Shown one piece after another: positions 22,263 to 34,706 of a stretch of DNA of 64,000 bases (positions are counted from its first letter, which is position 1; every line of letters begins with the position of its first letter). This stretch comes from Garcia nutans (lineage: Eukaryota > Streptophyta > Magnoliopsida > Malpighiales > Euphorbiaceae), in contig CANTUV010000053.1 of the NCBI GenBank assembly GCA_947685225.1, positions 2,775,501 to 2,839,500 on the forward strand, written 5' to 3'. Below the pieces are notes generated by a model. The model ran no database searches. It was not told where the DNA came from and saw only the letters and a program-made list of their open reading frames with translations. The translations under genes were made by a program, and so were the position numbers.

Positions 22263-22268
22263 CTAGGC

Positions 22269-23958
22269 CTACAAATTTCTAAGACCCATAGATCTAGTGT
22301 GCTGATCATGCTTGACCCGTGAGAGAGGCTTTATTAATGGATCTGCTATGTTATCATTTGTGTCAACTTTGCATATCTTGATATCTCCTCTATCGATAAT
22401 GTCTCGAATGAGGTGAAAATGCCTGAGTATATGCTTAGACCTTTGATGAGATCTAGGCTCTTTTGCCTGTGCTATGGCACCATTGTTGTCACAATAAATG
22501 TCCACAGGATTTGCAATGCTAGGCACCACTCCTAGCTCAGTGATGAATTTCTTCAACCAGACTGCTTCCTTAGCTGCATCTGATGCTGCTATATACTCAG
22601 CCTCTGTTGTAGAATCAGCCACAGTGCTTTGTTTTGAACTCTTCCAACTAACAGCTCCACCATTCAATGTGAATACAAAACCTGACTGCGATCTAAAATC
22701 ATCTATGTCAGTTTGGAAACTAGCATCTGTGTAACCATTTACAACTAGTTCATCTTCCAAACCTCCATAAACCAAGAATACATCTTTAGTCCTTCGAAGG
22801 TACTTAAGAATATTCTTGACAGCTGTCCAGTGACCTTCACCAGGATCAGCTTGAAATCTACTAGTTGCGCTTAATGGATATGAGACATCTGGTCTAGTAC
22901 ATAACATGGCATACATAATAGATCCTATAGCAGAAGCATAAGGAATCTTATTCATTCGATCTTGCTCATCAGATGTCATAGGACATTGACTCTTGCTGAG
23001 ATGAATGCCATGAGACATAGGCAAGAATCCCTTTTTGGAATCTTGCATGTTGAACCTCTTCAACACTTTATCTATGTATGTACTTTGACTCAGGCCAATT
23101 ATCCTTCTAGATCTATCTCTATAGATCTTTATACCAAGGATATAGGCAGCCTCACCTAAGTCTTTCATTGAGAAAGAATTCCCTAACCAAGTCTTAACCT
23201 TTTGCAAGGTAGGGATATCATTCCCAATGAGTAATATGTCATCCACATATAAGACTAAAAACACTAGTGCACTCCGACTAACCATCTTGTAAACACAAGG
23301 TTCATCTTCATTCTTGATGAAACCAAAGTTCCTAACTGTTTCATCAAAATGAAGATTCCAGCTTCGAGATGCTTGCTTCAATCCATAAATGGATCTTTGA
23401 AGCTTGCAAACCTTTGTAGAATTCTCAGGATTTACAAAACCCTCAGGTTATGTCATATACACATCCTCAAGCAAGTTTCCATTAAGGAAAGTGGTTTTGA
23501 CATCCATTTGCCATATCTCATAATCATAGTATGCTGCAATGGCAATGAGAATTCTAAAAGACTTAAGCATAGCAACTGGTGAAAAGGTTTCATCATAGTC
23601 TATACCATGAGTTTGCTTGAAACCTTTTGCAACAAGCCTTGCTTTATAGGTCTGCACATTCCCATCCATGTCAGTTTTCTTCTTGAAAACCCATTTGCAA
23701 CCAATAGTCTTAATACCCTCTGGAGGATCAATTAAAAGACCAAACATGGTTGTCAAACATAGATTGCATCTCAGATTTCATGGCTCCAAGCCATTTGTCT
23801 GAATCTGGACCTGACACAGCTTCTTGATAGGTAGTAGGCTCATCTTGATCTATGAGCATTACTTCACTATCATCAGTCACAAGAAATCCATATCTCTCTG
23901 GCTGACGACGTGTCCTATCAGACCTGCGAGGGATTTGTGTTACATCTTCAGACTCCAC
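22269..23958 (-). pseudogene. rt-rh: Element E: reverse transcriptase and RNase H, broken
   Basis: RT starts near 23850 (EAVSGPDSDKWLGAMKSEMQSM), continues with GCKWVFKKKTDMDGNVQTYKARLVAKGF and TFSPVAMLKSFRILIAIAA, has an in-frame TAA at 23448-23450 where DVYMTQPEGF is expected, then IYGLKQASRSWNLHF and the catalytic YVDD at 23238-23249. RNase H follows with YTDASFQTD, SSKQSTVADSTTEAEYIAAS and DNNGAIAQAKEP, to the end at 22269. A frame change near 23730-23757 separates the first two segments. The part from 23381 to 22269 is still one open frame of 370 codons. Typical Ty1/copia polymerase; the breaks prevent a full product. Confidence 0.85.
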
Positions 23959-25010
23959 AACTATTTATGGTTCTGAAATAGGCTCTATAGACGGCTCAAT
24001 GATTTCTTGTGGTACTTGAGTTTCCTCAAGTTCTACTATACTCCCACTAGTTCTCTTAGAAAGAAATTCATTTTCCAAAAAGATCCCATTTCGAGCAACA
24101 AACACTTTGTTCTCTGAAGGAGTATAGAAATAGTATCCTTTAGTTTCCTTAGGATACCCCCACAAAATTACATTTGATAGACTTTGGAGCTAACTTATCT
24201 GAAACTGGTCTTTTCACATAAGCTTCACTACCCCAAATCTTAAGAAAAGACAAAATAGGTGTCTTACCTGTCCATATCTCTTATGGTGTCTTTTCAACCG
24301 CCTTAGATGGTACACGTTTTAGAATGAATGCAGCTGTCTCCAAGGCATAACCCTAAAAAGATAAAGGAAGATCCGCTTGACTCATCATTGATCGAACCAT
24401 ATCTAATAGAGTTCGATTTCTCCTTTCAGAAACTCCATTCCACTGTGGAGTTCCTGGAGGAGTCAGTTGTGAAACAATTCCACAATCCCTTAGATGATCA
24501 TCAAACTCTTGGCTCAAATATTCACCACCTCGATCTGATCGAAGTAGTTTAATTGTTTTACCAAGTTGATTTTGTACTTCATTTTGAAAAGTTCTAAACA
24601 TTTCAAAAGACTCATGCTTATGTTTCATTAGGTAGACATAGCCATACCTACTGAAATCATCAGTAAAAATAATGAAGTATCAAAATCCTCCTCTGGCACT
24701 AATGCTAAAAGGACCACATACATCTGTATGTATCAAGCCCAATAAATCATTAGCCCTTTCACTATGCCCAGTAAAAAGATCCTTTGTCATCTTACCAAGC
24801 AAACAAGACTCACATGTTTCAAATGATTCAAAATCAAATGAAACTAATAATCCATCTTGATGGAGCTTAGAAATGTGTTTCTCATTTATATGGCTAAGGC
24901 GACAATGCCATAAATAAGTAGGGTTTAACTCATTTGGCTTAGTTCTCTTAGACGTTATGTTATAGATATCATTACCATTAGAATCATCAAGATTAAGGAT
25001 ATAAAGGCCA
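23959..25010 (-). pseudogene. int: Element E: integrase, broken
   Basis: The pre-integrase zinc region (YLWHCRLSHINEKHISKLHQDGLL...CESCLLGKM) lies near 24780-24920, followed by TDVCGPFSISARGGF with the first catalytic Asp. A TGA at 24680-24682 cuts it. The core continues with RSDRGGEYLSQEF (second Asp) and GVSERRNRTLLDM (Glu) at 24353-24600. Further stops are at 24353-24355 (TAG in SFWGYALE) and 24281-24283 (TAA in a KTPYEIW context). A one-base gain in a G run near 24161 shifts the frame before GYPKETKGYYFY. Confidence 0.8.
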
Positions 25011-26239
25011 TTATAAGAATTTGCAATACCATAAAGCAAATCATTTTTATCAAAAATAGAACATTTCTTATTCTTAATAAAAAATGAATAACCTTCATCA
25101 TCCAAAACAGATACTGAAATAAGATTCCTACTCATAGTAGGAACATAAAAGCAATTGTTCAAAATTAACAAAAACCCATTGGGCATAACAAGTTCATAAG
25201 TTCCTACAGCTATAGCAGCAACTCTTGCTCTATTGCCAACACGTAGGTCCACTTCGCCCTTCTTCAGCATCCTACTCCTTTTGAGTCCCTGCATATTTGT
25301 ACAAATATGAGATCCACATCCGGTATCTAATACCCACGAAGAAGGAATAGATAAATTAATTTCTATAACATAAATACCTGAAGATGTAGTCGCACTACCC
25401 TTCAACTTCTTTAACTCATCCAAATAGAGTTGACAATTTCTCTTCCAATGCCCAGGCTTTTTGCAATGGAAACAAGTCCCTTCCTTAGGAACTTTAGCCT
25501 TAGGTTCAGGTTTTGGTTTAGCTTGTCCCTTGGACCCTTTAGCACCTTTTGCCTTACCCTTGCCTTTAGTATATTTGGCTTTCTTTTTCATTTGTTTAAT
25601 ATTGACATTCAATATTTGGGTAGGCTTTTTGATATTCCCCTCAGCAGTTTTGAGCATACCATGTAGCTCAGGAATGGATTTCTCCATGTCATTCATGTTA
25701 TAGTTCATGACAAACTGTGAGAAACTGCTAGGCAATGAATGTAGGATCAAACCCGTGGAGAGTTCTAAACTTAGGGGATATCCAAGTCTAGCAAGGTGAT
25801 CTAGATAGCCTTTCATCTTCAAAACATGAGCACTAACAGATTCACCTTCGGACATTTTGCAGTCAAATAATGCAATAGCGGTGTTAAACCTATCTTGCCT
25901 AGCCTATTGTTGGAAAGCTTGTTTGAGATGCACACTCATCTCATAAGCCTCTAAGTGTTCCAGATCCTTCTGAAGTCCTGGACACATGGTAGCCAACATA
26001 AGACATCCTATGTCATTGGAATCATCCACATGCTTCTTATGCTTACTCTTAGCAGCATTAGAAGCATCAGCAGGAGGTGGGTCAGGGACAGCTTCATCAA
26101 GCACGTAGGACTTTTTCTCTTGTTTGAGAACAATTCTCAGGTTCCTAAACCAGTCAACAAAATTAGTCCCACATTCTTTCAGTTTTTCCTTCTCAAGGAT
26201 AGATCGCAGTGATAAGGTGGAATTGTTATTAGCAGCCAT
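25011..26239 (-). pseudogene. gag-pro: Element E: gag and protease, one stop
   Basis: The start is the ATG at 26239 (MAANNNSTLSLRSILEKEKL). A copia gag core follows (NFVDWFRNLRIVLKQEKK, about 26120-26160). A TAG at 25904-25906 follows QQ, probably from CAG, after which the frame continues (FNTAIALFDCKMSEGESVSAHVLKMKGYLDHLA). The zinc knuckle CX2CX4HX4C (CFHCKKPGHWKRNC) is at 25433-25474, preceded by a Lys/Gly-rich basic linker. The protease site DTGCGSH is near 25315-25327. Apart from the one stop the frame is open down to 24680, so this is the best preserved part of E. Confidence 0.85.
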
Positions 26240-27593
26240 CTGTTGTTAAATATGCAAAGTCAAATTTTAATTAATAATGAGGTTAAAATTATTTAAACTC
26301 TTACTAAAAATATAACCCTCTAAAGAAATATTTTAGTAGGCTAAGATCCGTATTTCACTTAATCCTAAACTCAGCTTTGGCGTGACGCTTAAAATCAAGT
26401 TATTTAGGTAGGTAACATCTTTCCAATTACATCTCATTAACTCTTAGAAATTATGGAATATTGACATCATATGTCATAGCATGTTGAATTCCATCTAATG
26501 CCTTAGGCCCAAAACCATTTTGATAGCCTAATTAAGTCTAACCAATTTTAAAACATATGAGTAGCACTATTACTCATCCTACTTAGCTAGGAATGTTTAA
26601 AGCATATTGCTTTGGCAATACCTACTTTAATACAATCTTAGTTTTGATAGGTGTTCAAAACGTGGATGGCATTTAGACTTAAATTATTAATGAGGGTTCA
26701 ACTAAATTATTATCATGTCTTGCATTACATATCATTATATTTTAGCATCCTATATACATATATATAATTTATGACATAAGCATCATATACCAAATGACAA
26801 AATATGTAAACGTGACATAGCATGGCCAAACTAAATATGATCTTCAAGAGACCAAATGAAGATCATAAAGGCAACCCTAGGTGAAAAACCTATCTATTAC
26901 AACACTTGCAATATTACATATCTTCAAAACTTGAGCTTGTGCTTCCATCACCATGGAACCATCTTCTCCTTGGTATGAATCTCCATCACAAACATTGTAG
27001 CTTGAATCTTCATTTATTACAATAAAAGAAAATCTAACTACTAGTAAAATAAATTACAACAAAATAAACGACACGCAGGCCGTATTTACCCAAAATTAAG
27101 ATATGAATAAACCAATCACATAGGTCATAAGGCCATGCTATGCACCATGCCAAGACATCAAACAAACATAATATATTCATCACCAACATGTTAAATAGAA
27201 ACAAATATATTGACATTCTTAATGTCGCGGTAACGAACTATAGGGTGCGAACATACGGCGGTTAACCTTCTTACTGTTTTATTTCGAATATGTACAGAAT
27301 CATTACCAAATGTTTATATCACATATAAACTTAATCGTTTTCATCATATGAAAATCGTTTTAATCAACCAATCATATATACGTGATCATCTCATGAAAAA
27401 GAAATTAAAAACACCAATCCTTTCTCATCATATGAAAAACGAATTAGGGTTTTACAGAAATGAAACCAAAAACCAATCCTTTCTCATCATATGAAAAATG
27501 AATTAGGGTTTTATAGTTAACATGCCATACGAAATCAATATATCTCATGTAATCATATCAAGATGGCATTTTTGACTTAAACGAAAACAACAA
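26240..27593 (-). other. Element E: 1.35-kb noncoding leader
   Basis: AT-rich, without a supported ORF. It holds a two-copy tandem repeat at 27414-27515. The 60-codon ORF at 27034-27216 has no recognisable features. Confidence 0.65.
27414..27515 (-). repeat. Two-copy tandem repeat, about 57-bp period
   Basis: The segment ACCAATCCTTTCTCATCATA... followed by GAATTAGGGTTTTA occurs at 27414-27459 and 27471-27515 with two mismatches, in the leader of element E. Confidence 0.8.
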
Positions 27594-27608
27594 GTGGCTC
27601 TGATACCA
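27594..27608 (-). other. Element E: primer binding site (iMet)
   Basis: The minus strand reads TGGTATCAGAGCCAC, one base after the LTR end. This is the standard initiator-Met site of copia elements. Confidence 0.9.
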
Positions 27609-27609
27609 C

Positions 27610-27920
27610 TGTTAGGAAATCAAGGAGATCACTGCAAACAAAAACACGCTGCGGAAAAATTTTTGATCTATGATTTCCCACCAGGATCCATGCTGTTTGT
27701 TTAATTCGACGAAAGTGTACAAAGAACTAACCTGTTGATGATTCGAAATCACAGTTTGGAAGAGATGCCTCAATCGCGAAACACCCTCTATCGCGTATCC
27801 ACACGAATGCTACTGTCTGGAGTGCTAGCTCTCTACAACTGCGAAGGCTGAAAAACGTTTTCTCTAAAACGTATTAGGGTTTCTTTGTTTTCATTTTTTT
27901 TTATTTTCTAAAGTTACCTC
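27610..27920 (-). repeat. Element E: 5' LTR, first segment
   Basis: It matches 20901-21215 with roughly 4-5 percent differences by eye. It is interrupted at 27920 by element G; ACCTC (27916-27920) is the target site, repeated at 38004-38008. Confidence 0.9.
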
Positions 27921-28391
27921 TGTAACACCCCTTCCCGACCTATAATAAGCCGAGGAGGAATGCTACATCAAGATACGAGCTCTGGTTATGTCAGCTTACT
28001 TAATGTTCCTTATAAAAATTTTTCAAAAAAAAAATTTTGACGGAGTCTCCCTTAAAATTCTAGGTCCCAAGTGTCGACAAAATTGATTTTTCTTATATTT
28101 GAAAAACATTTTGTTTCACAATTCAACTCAAGTACACTCCCAATAATCCACCCTTATAACCTCAACTACAATCCTGCAAGAAGAATTCACACTTCTATAT
28201 TCACAATCCGACTCAATTTAAAACCATACAGTTATTATACATTACTAGATTTATACATATAAATACTCTCTCGTCAGAAATACATCATAATTAAAATTTA
28301 TACATGTATGCATAACCCTCTAGTTGGTCTCGACAAACTTTACTCTTCTTGTGGCATAACAAAAGACTTCATATCTTCCATCTAAAAACCT

Positions 28392-28428
28392 GCGCGAATA
28401 AACACCCGCGCTAAGCCCGAGAGCTTAG
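28392..28428 (-). repeat. Element G: paired hairpins in LTR
   Basis: GCGCG (28392-28396) pairs with CGCGC (28407-28411); CTAAGC (28411-28416) pairs with GCTTAG (28423-28428). The two hairpins share one base. Repeated at 35178-35214 in the other LTR. Same position and layout as in F, H, I and L. Confidence 0.75.
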
Positions 28429-28924
28429 TAGTCCAAATATAAAATATAAACATATAGTATAGAAGTATTGATATGTAATGATACATCGATTCAATATATA
28501 ATTAGTTCTTATCATATCTTCTTTTCTTTTTAACTTTATCTTTAATATATCCTAGCTAATTTCATATAAGATGTATATATATATATAATATTATCACCAA
28601 CCCCAATGCATCACCAATACTCAAAACCAATATATTAATACCCCTACATTATATATATACCATACCAACCATTATTGCAATACACACATTACACATCATA
28701 TCACTCATTATTGCAATACACAATCTACATATCATATAAATCATAAATCATATTTCCAATAAAGACAACCTTTATCATCAACCACAATTCATTTTCCTAT
28801 TACACTTAATAACATTATATTATTCACAATCCACCAAGCATAATTCATTATTAATACTCACAATCAATATTTCAATACTTGCATTTCACATTGACAATAA
28901 AGACAGACTCGGGCCCAAAACACT

Positions 28925-29256
28925 AATATGTTATTCAAAGTTCAGAGTTACTGCTTTGATCCATAATCACAATAATCAAGCCCGTAGGCAACATATATCA
29001 TATCTCTATCCATGGAGAGTGTAACAGACCCAGTCTCTTGGACCATCCACCCGACTAATCGAGAAGATCCTCAACCCGGCAAGACTGTTACTTTTCATAT
29101 ATTTCACATTTATAATTCATATAGTGTAACAGACCCAGTCTCTTGGACCATCAACTCAACAACTTGAGGAGATCCTCAACCCGGCTAGACTGTTACATTT
29201 CATATGTTATAGGCATGCCGTCAAATCCAGAACTCTGAAAGTTGAATTAACATATT
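28925..29256 (-). repeat. Element G: stem-closed tandem hairpin array
   Basis: The outer arms 28925-28949 and 29231-29256 are inverted copies. Inside are two 71-bp units (29021-29091, 29126-29196), each starting GTAACAG and ending CTGTTAC, with AGTCT and AGACT pairing further in. Repeated in the right LTR at about 35711-36042. Confidence 0.8.
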
Positions 29257-31217
29257 AGACACAACTCTTTTCATTTATATCTTTGTACATTTCTTTCTCA
29301 ATTCATTTCATTTTCATAACAGGCAACCATGCCTCAATTATAATTCATTTACATTCTCGTAGCCAACACAATGGCTTCACATCTCATTTGATTCATCATA
29401 GCCAATCTCAATGGCTTCACCTCTTATCATATTTCAATTCACGTTATAGCACTTCATCATTCAAGTATACATAAACAATTATATTGAGCATATATCTTAA
29501 ATTCATCATCATATAATCAACATGTCTATTTATTTCATTTCTCAAAACACATTAGCACAATTCATCATTACAATATTTATCATAACAAATTGCATTGTAC
29601 TTACCTATTTGAATGATCTTCATATCTTTCACATCATCCAATCATAACCTTAATCAAATTATATTGACAATATAGTAATTCACTTAACACATTTACAAAC
29701 AAATGTGTTAAGTCTTAATTCATGTAAATAAGTGCAATCATATAAACTTTGTACTTACCTTAAAACCAACTTACACCACTCTATACACCTACTCTTCCAA
29801 GAATCCTCAACACTTAGATTAGGGCAATTCAACCTCTTCACAACCTAATCCAAAAGGAATATTAGCAAAATGACCATATGAATAGTAAATTCTGGTTTTA
29901 GACTAAATTTTATCCTTATTTTGAAAATTTGTATAAAATAATATACTTGACTAAAAACTCTAAAATTTTTACAGAACTTAATTTTACATCTTAAAATCAT
30001 TCCTTTAAAATTTCAGATCAAACTGAATACAAAATCTTGGTCAAATAGTTCACCCAAACAGACTGCCCCAATTGCCCTGCATCCTGGCAGCAGTTCTAAA
30101 CTTTGTGAATTCCATAACTTAAATTCAATCAACTTGGTTCCAAATTATTTTTCTCAAATACTAGACTCATTAAGCAACAACATATCCAAAATTCAATTGA
30201 ATATAATTTTTCTACATTTTATTAAAAATCCCGAAATATAGCTGTCTCAGTTAAGGTACCTGCTGGAACAGATCTAATAAAAATAATCTTTCTAAACTCA
30301 TAACCTATCCAAAATCGAATCAACATATTTTTCAGTCATTCTAGACTCATAGAGGCACAACATATCAAAAATTCACTTCAAGAACATTTTTCTATAATTA
30401 ATTAAAAATCATACAAATCACAGCCTTTACTAATTGTAAAACAGAAACAATTTCACTAAACACAAACATACATCAATTATTCCATTTTCCAACTCATATA
30501 TATATCAAACCCTTACTAACCAATTTAATAATCCATCATCATCCTCACAAATAACCATTTAAATCTACACATATCTTTCAATCTTTCACTATTATCATCT
30601 TAACATACTAACTACATCCCATATCAATACAATCAATGGAAATCAATTCAAAGAAATGAATACTTACTTGAGTAGTCTTTGCCAAATCTTCAATCTTCAC
30701 TTCAATTCTCTTTAAGCCCTTAAAAATTTTGATGTGCATAATTAAAATCTCCTTTCTCTCTTTCTCTCTCTCTCTCTCTCGTAAGAAGAAGAAGAAGAAG
30801 GAGACAAGAAGATTTTTCTTCTTTTCTTCATACTTATCCTATATATATATATATATAATAATAATAATATTAATTATTTCTAAAAATTCTCCACCACAAC
30901 CTTCATTCAACCCTTTGACTTTCTTTTCTTCTTTCTCTTTTATAAATATTATTATCATTATTATTAATTAATTAATATTATATATATATATATTCACTTT
31001 TCCTACACCACTTTATACATTATGTATATGTGGTGTATATGTGGGTATATGTATATTCCTTTTATATTTCCCATATATTTTCCAATTACCAAATATACAT
31101 CTCATCCCTCAAATACATCTACCTCTTCATTTCTTTTCTCTTTTCATCAAACATATACATTTAATCCAAATACAACAATAACTCTAAAACTTTTAGGGTA
31201 TATTTTGGGATATTACA

Positions 31218-31232
31218 ATTCTCTCCCCCTTA
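31218..31232 (-). other. Element G: polypurine tract
   Basis: The minus strand reads AAGGGGGAGAGAAT next to the 3' LTR. The following bases (to about 31258) match the end of the coding region of F and H, a relic of the autonomous parent. Confidence 0.75.
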
Positions 31233-34200
31233 AATAATTTCGTCCTCGAAATTATCCAGCACAATAACAATTCATTTATAATAAAACACCATCTTAATTC
31301 ATATGAAGGTAATCGTATTCTTATATTATGATTTCATCAAATTACATAACTTTTACTCTTCCACCTTTAGTCAATCATCTTTTCCCAATTCACAACTCAT
31401 CATTATATAGCTATATTTATCTTATTACTTTTTCAACAAAACACCCAAAATAACTCATTACATTTCAAAGAAATTTTCTTTTATACAATAATCAAATCAT
31501 CTTATAATCTATAAATATACCATTCATCTATTACATTCAAGATATTTATCACTTCATCTTTTTATAGGCAATCTTTTAACTTTAATCTTGGAAATTATTG
31601 AATTAAATCTTACTATAGATTATCCTGTTATTACAATCACTTTTGAAAATAACCACTTATCAAACCTTGATTGATAACAATATTTTCATTTCTTATACTT
31701 AAATCCCTCTTTACCATGTTTTTCACTTAATATTAATATCGATACAATCTTTATAAATTTACTTTACAGATAATCAACCTTTTTCCTTTCATTATCTTTA
31801 ATAACTGATATATCATAATTCATTCATGTATCAGCATATCACTTCATATATACATGATCATATATATCTTATACTCTTAGCATAACTATACATATTAAAT
31901 CTCGATAATAATTCACAATCTTAATGAATTCTAGATCAATTGATCTAGCTGTCATAAAATAACAACATTTCAATCTTATTCCATTCAAACCAACCATTAA
32001 CTTATTTAAGTTTATCATCACATATCAATATACATAACACAATTCTATTAGGTCAAACTCATTCTCAACTTCTAATCCCTTAGGATCCATCTGTTCGACT
32101 CCTTACTAACAAATTACTTCAAATTATCTTTCAATATTCATATATATCTTCTGCTTTCAATAATAGCAGTGCAATCTCCCATAATTCTCATAATTTTTCC
32201 CATACTATAATTATTACCCATAGTTCATTCACTTAACATTGTTTCCATCAATTAATTTATCTTATAACAAAAATATATTCAGTATCATTTTCAATCACAT
32301 TTCATAAATTTCTCCCATTTATCATATTCTCACATTATCATACCATTACTATGATTACATAATCACTTTTTATTCATTCTTCACAATTCAAGACATTTAC
32401 ACGGTTCTCTTCTCTATTCATATTTTTCATAATTATAAACAAATTTCTAACATAGAATTGATAAGATACCACTTTACCAATCACAACTCCTAACCATATT
32501 TCTTGAAACAAAATTATCAATCTCACCCACATAATACTACAATCATATCACCTTAGGCCCAAATCTGCTGATAACAAACTTAACCAGCCAATTACACTAA
32601 ACAAATTATATAGCCAGAGTATATTAATAGTCACATATGTAGTTTATAAATCAATATTGTTCCTCTATTATTCTTCTTCAAACATTTCCAACTATCTCAA
32701 AAGTTGACATAATTCAACTTTGTCTCCAAAACAATTTGTTCTTGATCATATGATTATCATTAGCCTAACTCACATCAACAATATTTCTTATAACACTTAT
32801 GTGTACAACATTCAATCATATACAAACTTTATACAACTTCCATTTCTAACCTATCTCTTATAAAACTTTTCATACATTATACTTTCCATCTTTATTAAAC
32901 ACATATACATATAATATATTTCCACAAGCATAATCCTTCAACCAGAAAGCATTATATGATAGTCTAGCTCAGTTATTATCATAACAATTTCATCGTCCAT
33001 TGTTACTCGAGTCCTTTTTCACTTTCCATTACAATCCATAGTCTAACTCTTCATAAATCAAAACTTAATTTCTCATAGATCCACTAATACATGCCATATC
33101 ATTCTTCATACCACTATACAAATAATTATACCACATTCACATACATAGGTCACGTTCACAATGTGACTTGCTTTCATATTTCTTACACTTTACAATTATA
33201 TTTAATTCCTCTTTTTCATACCATCAATACACATTTAACATTTATTATTTTTCATTGAACAACACCATTTTCATCTTTTTTTTTTTTTTTTTTTTTACAT
33301 GACTTAAATTATTTATATATATCTCACATATTTATACATATGTCCCTTACATCCAATCATATACACATCGCCCATTAATCCCTATAAAATTTCCAAATTT
33401 CGTTATCACAAATCTCAATTTCTTGAACTAACATTGCTCAATCCAATTCTCACTATTAATATTATCACATGACCTAACTTTGCACAAGTTTATCAATGCA
33501 AGAGTACTCATTCTCAACACTAATAGATATGTAGTTGTATAGGTTACAAACACGCAATACTATGCGTACATTACACTTTCAAGTGATCAACTCAATCCTT
33601 GATCACTAGCATCTTACATCCCATTATCACCTTCCAAGTAGTCAACCTTATCATGATTACTTCATCACTTGCCAACTTTTAGTTCATCAAATTACATATC
33701 TGTAAGTCATTCTTAATATGCAAAAATTTTCATTCCACTTAACTCATATACGTACTATACATTAAATTTTCGATATTTAAATAATCTTTATCCAAATTCC
33801 GTTAACATTATAAATTCTCCTCTTACTACTTTGCTTAAACTTCAATTTACTCATCTCGTTTTATTAATATAAACTTAAGTAAACATCTTATATATACATA
33901 CTACAAAGCAACATCAAAATATATCCTTTTTACAATCATTAAAGCTCATTTCAAAAATCCAAATATTACACATTATCACCATTAACATGAGCTTTAACAA
34001 TACTCAAGCATATTATATTCCTACCATTCAAACCACAATGTTTACATTAAATTAACAATACTAACAACACCATTTTATCTCCTTGCTTAACCCCTATCAT
34101 TTTTTTTAATCTTAACTTTACATATTCAAACCTTAAGTTATCACACTTTGTCTATATCAATCAACTCATTCAATATTCCACCATATTCTCTTCATTATAA

Positions 34201-34683
34201 TTACATATCCATCCATATTATCCATCAACAATATTTCCTCTCCCTTGCAATCCAAACATAAGCTTTATTAGAAAGAGATTCAAATAGTAGAGGAAAGATT
34301 ACATACTTTGATTTTGATTTTGTTTTTAATTCATTTTTTTTTAACTTTATTTTTCCTGATCATTTCTTTATATTATAATCATATTTCACATTTTCTTTCC
34401 TCAAGGAAACTACCATTCTTTAATTTATCACTTAAACTTACATAAATTTTTCCATCTCATTGCTTTCTTTAAATTTCCATTCATATAGAACTTCATCCAC
34501 ACATTATTATCCATTTCATACAATTCAATACATTTCAATTCATATAATACCACATTCGAGACCAACCTAGATGTTAATGCATATGCATGTATCAAAAATT
34601 TCATTCTTTTCATTTTCATTCATCATCATTTTTCTTTTTAAAACATTTCCTTTTTAAATTTACTTAGGCCGAGAATCTCGAAC
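31233..34683. other. Element G: 3.45-kb interior without genes
   Basis: No ORF with retroelement motifs on either strand. The plus strand is very poor in G: the rows 31321-31380 and 32341-32400 each have 2 G and 13 C. A run of 21 T lies at 33276-33296. Only the outermost bases at each end resemble the autonomous elements; the origin of the rest is not recognisable to me. Confidence 0.7.
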
Positions 34684-34687
34684 CTAA

Positions 34688-34699
34688 GCTCTGATACCA
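34688..34699 (-). other. Element G: primer binding site (iMet)
   Basis: The minus strand reads TGGTATCAGAGC, seven bases from the LTR start at 34707, so it could still prime reverse transcription. Confidence 0.9.
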
Positions 34700-34706
34700 A
34701 AATAAT

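Larger units (their letters stand above)
27921..31217 (-). repeat. Element G: 3' LTR (left copy)
   Basis: It runs from TGTAACACCCCTTCCCGACC to GGATATTACA. It contains the paired hairpin (28392-28428), the stem-closed array (28925-29256), two GTAAGT donor-like sites on the minus strand (29753-29758 and 30662-30667), a CT microsatellite (about 30753-30780), a GAA run (about 30784-30801) and TA repeats (about 30841-30862). About 700 bp (29755-30450) are closely similar to the LTR of H (55680-56380). Confidence 0.9.

Noticed and set aside
28071..31237. Identical small ORFs in both LTRs of G (63, 63, 80 and 71/85 codons)
   Set aside because: They are duplicated only because the LTRs are identical. 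Low-complexity translation (Ile/Asn/Ser/Phe runs over AT and CT microsatellites) and no motif.
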